Below, piece by piece: positions 6,567 through 9,973 of a DNA stretch of 9,973 nucleotides. A program made the translations under genes and the position numbers. The notes under the pieces were generated by a model. That model had not been told where the DNA came from. It saw only the letters and a program-made list of their open reading frames with translations, and did not search any database. Positions within the stretch are counted from its first letter, which is position 1; every line of letters starts with the position of its first letter. Where the stretch lies: contig JAPFCT010000140.1 of the NCBI GenBank assembly GCA_026169575.1, positions 1 to 9,973 on the forward strand, written 5' to 3'. This DNA comes from Faecalimonas sp. GTDB lineage: Bacteria > Bacillota_A > Clostridia > Lachnospirales > Lachnospiraceae.

Positions 6567-6699
6567 CATTCGCTTACGAACGTGCTTTCAAACCTCTTAT
6601 GCCAGGCTTGTCAGGCAAGATCCTTCTGATCTTTTCGCCCATACAGCAACTTAGAGCGTACCCGGATATCCGGGCGCGCTCCGTAAGCATGAATGCTGT
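6567..6699 (-). promoter_or_regulatory. Structured 5' leader of the permease gene, four consecutive hairpins
   Basis: In minus-strand RNA four helices follow one another. H1 (6699-6643) is long: 6 bp, a 5-base bulge, 5 bp, a 2-base bulge, 5 bp, one mismatch and 6 bp with an AUAU loop. H2 (6640-6613) has 4 bp, a GAA bulge and 6 bp. H3 (6610-6589) has 7 bp and an 8-base loop. H4 (6582-6567) has 6 bp and a UAAG loop and ends one base before the ribosome binding site. Every hairpin contains at least one G-U pair that would be A-C on the other strand, which supports a real minus-strand RNA structure. The bulges on H1 and H2 are all on the 5' side. It does not show the conserved loops of the guanine-type purine riboswitch. 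Function as a riboswitch or protein-binding leader is inferred. Confidence 0.5.
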
Positions 6700-6716
6700 T
6701 TCTTTTTTTCTTTTTC

Positions 6717-6745
6717 ATTATAGAAATACGACATTCTGTTGTCAA
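6717..6745 (-). promoter_or_regulatory. Consensus sigma-A promoter of the permease gene
   Basis: On the minus strand, perfect TTGACA (6745-6740) and perfect TATAAT (6722-6717) are 17 bases apart. An A-rich stretch upstream (about 6752-6768) resembles an UP element. The start site near 6710 gives a leader of about 160 nt. A short inverted repeat, ACATT/AATGT (6731-6735, 6744-6748), overlaps the -35 box. Confidence 0.88.
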
Positions 6746-6779
6746 TGTTCCTTTTTTATCTTTTTGTACATTTTCAGGT

Positions 6780-8483
6780 TCACTGGCATCGGTCTCTTCC
6801 ATCTGCACTTTTCTCTGTCTTTTTCTCCTTTATCTCCTGAAGCGTTTTGAGCAGTTCTTCATACACCTCAGCAAACAGATCCGGGCTGTCCTTATATGTA
6901 TAATTATTGGTAAAGACTTTTCCGATCAATCTGTCATGAGCTTCTTCATCTATCTTCCTTAACATCTGCCACAATGCCGCATCCTCTGCACCACGCCGCT
7001 GTGCCTCAAGGCGCATTCCAATTCTTGGTCCTTCCTCCCCCGGATAGACCAGGAACGAATCTCCGCATGGAAAATTTGTGCCGATTCCCGTATGATTTGG
7101 ACAGCTCGTCCCCTCATATGGATTCATCTCCTCCGGAAATTGATTTAGTCCCCAGTGGAGGAAACCGGAAATCCGGTTCTTTGCACATCCCCAGAACAAC
7201 ATTCTCCCTTTGATCAGGGCAAAATCAAGAAATCTATTCAGCCAGTGTCCTTCCGGTCCACAGCAGACATACGTCCACACCGTTTCTCCAAGTCGGATCA
7301 ATGTGTCAAACTCCTCTTTTTTCTTCTCATATCCGGCAGTCCCCGGAACCCAGATATCAATCCCTCCGCGAAACTCTGCCGAATCTACTGCTTCAATGAT
7401 CTGGATCCCAGGAATATATTTTCTTAAAATTCCGGCTGCAAGATAATACTGTCTCTTGCGGGCTTCCAACACTTCCCGGGTCTGGTAATGGATGTCCGGT
7501 TCATCATGGATATGGAACAATACTTGTTTCTCCCATCCATGTTTTGTCAGATAATCTGCAAGACTTTTTACAAAAGTCACGGTAAGCTCATACCCCTCCA
7601 GCGTTTCAAACGGAACCTCTTTTGCCATTGCACATGTAAAACGGTCTGTATACATATCCGGCATTCCATCCGCCTTTTTCCCGCGGTCAAGCAGCACACC
7701 AAGTTCCATGTACTGCATTCCCGCTTCAAAAAATGCTTCAATCTCCGGTGTCAGATATTCAAAATCAAACTGATACGGTTTCCTTGCCGTCACACACTGT
7801 TCATCAAGCTGGATAAAAAATACATTCTGGTGCATCCGACGCATCGTCTGAATATAGTTTCGAAGCATTTGCAGATACTCTTCCGAGCCTTTTTCCACCC
7901 CATGGAAACGACAGATTGCCTCCTCGGAAAACCAGTTTGTGACCCAGAATGTATTTTCTGGTATCTCCACATCATAGATCTGAACAGTGGCGTGAAGCTG
8001 ATAGTTCCCTTCTTTTGTCTTTGCAGTCACAGTCACCGGATATTCTCCGGCTTCCAACTCTTTCTCCGGACAGATGCAAAAGTACACTGCCGCTCTTCTG
8101 TCATTTTCACTGTCCCTCGCCGGAATCTTCCCGGTCTGCTGTTCCTTCAGACAATCATAAACGAAAAACGGCGCCTTTCTTGTCGCATATGCAGGTGTTT
8201 CTTTCTGCTCTTCTATAAGCACCATCGCGCCGCCTTGATTTTCCCCGTCTCCGGTATTGTATTCCACCGGAACTGCGATCATCTCATACCACTCCGCATG
8301 AAACCCATCTCCTTCGAAATCCATCTGGATCTCATCGCCTGCCGTATCAAGTAAAAGCTGAATCCCCTGCTTTCCATTTTTCGGCATTACAACCCGGATA
8401 GACTCCGGCAGCATCTCTGAGACACTGTCCGGATATAAAAACTCTTCCTTCTCTGTCAGAACTCCCTGATATTTCTTATCCAT
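6780..8483 (-). CDS. DUF4091 / GH123-like glycoside hydrolase, cytoplasmic
   Basis: A 567-residue protein of the DUF4091 (GH123 catalytic) group. Characterised GH123 enzymes are exo-beta-N-acetylgalactosaminidases that use substrate-assisted catalysis with an adjacent Asp-Glu pair. The N-terminal beta-rich part (about 1-175) carries the EWYEMIAVPVEYNTGDGENQ block (64-83) and KAPFFVYD (103-110) common in this group. The barrel part (about 178-500) includes NWFSEEAI (183-190) and LFHIHDEPD (322-330), whose Asp327-Glu328 is the likely catalytic pair. A charged coil ends the protein. No signal peptide is present, so it should act inside the cell on imported sugars. The start has an AAAGGG site at 8491-8496 and lies 45 bases after the GH16 gene, in the same operon. 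Many DUF4091 proteins are uncharacterised, so GalNAc specificity is inferred. No hairpin terminator is seen after the stop. Confidence 0.85.
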   Translation of the reverse strand: MDKKYQGVLTEKEEFLYPDSVSEMLPESIRVVMPKNGKQGIQLLLDTAGDEIQMDFEGDGFHAEWYEMIAVPVEYNTGDGENQGGAMVLIEEQKETPAYATRKAPFFVYDCLKEQQTGKIPARDSENDRRAAVYFCICPEKELEAGEYPVTVTAKTKEGNYQLHATVQIYDVEIPENTFWVTNWFSEEAICRFHGVEKGSEEYLQMLRNYIQTMRRMHQNVFFIQLDEQCVTARKPYQFDFEYLTPEIEAFFEAGMQYMELGVLLDRGKKADGMPDMYTDRFTCAMAKEVPFETLEGYELTVTFVKSLADYLTKHGWEKQVLFHIHDEPDIHYQTREVLEARKRQYYLAAGILRKYIPGIQIIEAVDSAEFRGGIDIWVPGTAGYEKKKEEFDTLIRLGETVWTYVCCGPEGHWLNRFLDFALIKGRMLFWGCAKNRISGFLHWGLNQFPEEMNPYEGTSCPNHTGIGTNFPCGDSFLVYPGEEGPRIGMRLEAQRRGAEDAALWQMLRKIDEEAHDRLIGKVFTNNYTYKDSPDLFAEVYEELLKTLQEIKEKKTEKSADGRDRCQ

Positions 8484-8528
8484 TCTTTTTCCCTTTCCTG
8501 CTCCTTATCTGTCTCAATTTTTTGTCTT

Positions 8529-9782
8529 TTACTGAACAGGCACAAACGTCCACTCATCGTTTGCATCCTCATTTTTCTCATAGCTCCACTGGATGACCGG
8601 AGCCCCTTCTTCCACAGAAGCATCTTTTACACACAGCGCTTTCCCGCTAAGCGCCGACATCAGTTTAAATGCCCCGCTCTCCGTCGGAACCAGATACCAT
8701 CTCTGATTTGTTCCTCCGTGATAAGAATATGCCACTACTGGATTTCCGTTTGATGTCACCCCGGAATCCGCAGTCAGATCCACATAGGTTCCATCTGCCA
8801 TATTCTGTATACTCCATGTCTGATCTGCATTCTGTGTCAATGTCCATTTTGTGCTGTCACTTCCACTCTCCGCCGAAGACTGTCTTAACTGGATTCCGTT
8901 CTGAGAATCTGCCGGAAGATCCAACGCCTTTTTGCTTTTCTGATTGATAATCTGATAGGTTCCGCTTTCCGGAAGCCCTGCAAAATCACTGTCATAGTAA
9001 GTTCTCACATAATCTACAAGAAATTCTCCCGGTAGATACTGTTCTTCCGGTTTCCCCAGATGTCCTTCCAGACTAAGTACCATATGGCGGGAAAGTTCCA
9101 CAAAAGAATCCTCCCTGCTTGTCTTCTCCCATGCAAGCTGTCCATCAAAATAGAACCTCATTTTCCCATCTCTCCTCTCAAGTGCATAGGTATGATAGTC
9201 TGCACTGATATCTTCCAGCCCGGTTTTCCATCCATTTGTTCCCCGCTGAAGATGGATCGATGGACTCTGGTTCCATGTATGAATCGTACTTGTCATTTTT
9301 GTATAATCAAAGGTCTCCATAATATCAATTTCCGGATTCGGATTCAGCTCCCAGCTCAGCGGAGAAGACTGCATCCAGATTGCACTGAGTACATTCGCCT
9401 TTTTATCCAGCGCTTTTGCACGTACTTCCACATAGCTTGCAGTTCCCGGAACGTCAAATTTGGATTCCACCGCCCCTGCCGTATAAGCTTTTCCATTGTA
9501 ATCCTCTTTTTTTGCCATAAGCACAAGATTTCCATCCCGTACGGATACATTTGCCGGAGAAAATGCAAGATCTGTCGTGACATCATACCAGATTCCATTC
9601 GTCCATTTACTCTCATCCAGACGGTCTCCGTCAAATTCATCGGAAGAAGCCGGCAGAAGCGTCCAGTTTCCGCCTTCCGGCGGCGCTGCCTGCACTTCTG
9701 ATCCTCCAAATCCATATGCGATCCCACAAACTCCCACAGCAATTGCTGCAAATTTTTTGAATTCACTTCTTTTCTTATACAT
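8529..9782 (-). CDS. Secreted GH16 family endo-glycanase with C-terminal CBM13 (ricin-type lectin)
   Basis: A 417-residue exported enzyme. Residues 1-32 form a signal peptide: basic YKKRSEFKK, a hydrophobic core, and a likely cut after VQA. The GH16 jelly-roll domain (about 38-265) has the EFDGDRLDESKW entry (49-60), NVSVRDGNLVLMAK (78-91) and the catalytic motif EIDIME, with Glu151 as nucleophile, Asp153, and Glu156 as acid/base. Retaining GH16 enzymes cut beta-1,3 or beta-1,4 links in glucans, galactans, agars, porphyran or host glycans; the subfamily is not decided here. Residues about 273-417 form three ricin-B-like repeats, with repeat ends TKWTL, NQRWYL and DEWTF; only the middle one keeps a clear QxW. 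A CBM13 domain suggests galactose or GalNAc binding. No sortase or S-layer anchor is seen, so it is probably released. The start has an AAAGGGG site (9790-9796). It follows an ABC permease gene by 37 bases. Confidence 0.9.
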   Translation of the reverse strand: MYKKRSEFKKFAAIAVGVCGIAYGFGGSEVQAAPPEGGNWTLLPASSDEFDGDRLDESKWTNGIWYDVTTDLAFSPANVSVRDGNLVLMAKKEDYNGKAYTAGAVESKFDVPGTASYVEVRAKALDKKANVLSAIWMQSSPLSWELNPNPEIDIMETFDYTKMTSTIHTWNQSPSIHLQRGTNGWKTGLEDISADYHTYALERRDGKMRFYFDGQLAWEKTSREDSFVELSRHMVLSLEGHLGKPEEQYLPGEFLVDYVRTYYDSDFAGLPESGTYQIINQKSKKALDLPADSQNGIQLRQSSAESGSDSTKWTLTQNADQTWSIQNMADGTYVDLTADSGVTSNGNPVVAYSYHGGTNQRWYLVPTESGAFKLMSALSGKALCVKDASVEEGAPVIQWSYEKNEDANDEWTFVPVQ

Positions 9783-9819
9783 ATGACGTCCCCTTTCTTA
9801 TACAAAAATATTTGAACGA

Positions 9820-9973
9820 TTACCCTTTCACACCAGATGCGACAATACTTTGTTTTAACTGTTTTGAGAACAAAATCGACAGCAGGATCACCGGTGTGAT
9901 CGTCACAACTGCAAGTCCCATCAGCGCATTTTGTTTTGTCGCCACATTGTTAGAAATGTTATACAGCGCCACG
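9820..9973 (-). CDS. Carbohydrate ABC transporter permease, MalG type, C-terminal end (cut by window edge)
   Basis: The last 50 codons of a membrane permease, ending at a TAA at 9820-9822; the rest lies beyond the window. The sequence VALYNISNN...MGLAVVTITPVILL includes the final membrane helix, and the tail KQLKQSIVASGVKG matches the usual ending of MalG/YtcP-like CUT1 sugar permeases (AGAVKG-like). These proteins form the membrane channel with a second permease, an extracellular solute-binding protein and an ATPase, and import oligosaccharides. The GH16 gene follows after 37 bases with no promoter or terminator between, so the two share an operon. This frame is too short for an ORF scan but its ending is characteristic. 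Confidence 0.85.
   Translation of the reverse strand, partial: VALYNISNNVATKQNALMGLAVVTITPVILLSILFSKQLKQSIVASGVKG

Noticed and set aside
6661..6674. 14-base perfect palindrome CCCGGATATCCGGG as a stand-alone protein site
   Set aside because: It is the tip of the much longer RNA hairpin H1 (6643-6699), which explains it more fully, and it lies well downstream of the promoter.
6589..6710. Guanine-type purine riboswitch before the permease
   Set aside because: The expected three-way junction with its conserved loop and junction bases is not present; the leader folds as a series of separate hairpins instead.
7488..8354. Long plus-strand open frame (288 codons) opposite the DUF4091 gene
   Set aside because: It is antisense to a gene with clear family motifs, has no ribosome binding site, and its translation (rich in Cys, His, Phe) resembles no protein family. 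The same applies to 5216-5863 and 9060-9701.
9356..9805. Minus-strand open frame of 149 codons overlapping the GH16 gene
   Set aside because: It is an out-of-frame reading of the GH16 signal and catalytic region. The GH16 frame has the signal peptide, the EIDIME motif and a well-placed ribosome binding site.

Overview
The window reads as chromosome from a low-to-mid GC Gram-positive gut-type Firmicute, most like a Lachnospiraceae member. The evidence is strong AGGAGG-type ribosome binding sites, consensus sigma-A promoters, and protein families (CsoR/CopA, M20D amidohydrolase, NCS2 permease, DUF4091/GH123, GH16-CBM13, MalG-type permease) whose sequence style fits that group. This placement is inference from style; no rRNA or marker gene is present. 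All genes but one are on the minus strand. No tRNA, rRNA, CRISPR, insertion sequence or phage gene is visible, and no gene-free stretch exceeds 300 bases.

Region 1 (1-903) holds copper homeostasis. A csoR repressor gene precedes copA, which is cut by the window edge. One promoter drives both, and a CsoR-type palindrome exactly fills its -35/-10 spacer. A terminator at 862-903 insulates this unit from the operon upstream.

Region 2 (943-5106) is a divergent locus. An M20D metallo-amidohydrolase and a 14-TM DHA2-type MFS transporter form a tightly coupled minus-strand operon. Facing away from it is a 437-aa regulator with an apparent N-terminal sensor, a degenerate GGDEF-like domain and a C-terminal winged helix. 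The 269-base gap between them contains two good back-to-back promoters, phased A/T tracts and three tandem 11-bp units that look like an operator. This is the best candidate here for an undescribed substrate-responsive system: a regulator senses a ligand, an intracellular hydrolase cleaves an N-acyl compound, and the transporter moves substrate or product.

Region 3 (5130-6745) is a xanthine/uracil-type NCS2 permease with its own consensus promoter, a strong terminator, and a leader of about 160 nt. The leader can fold into four consecutive hairpins, each with G-U pairs that form only in the minus-strand RNA. I do not recognise it as a known riboswitch.

Region 4 (6780-9973) is a glycan-use operon: the end of a sugar ABC permease, a secreted GH16 enzyme with a ricin-type CBM13, and a cytoplasmic DUF4091/GH123-like protein. 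The layout suggests outside cutting, ABC import and inside trimming of an oligosaccharide, possibly one containing beta-linked GalNAc. The substrate is not readable from sequence.
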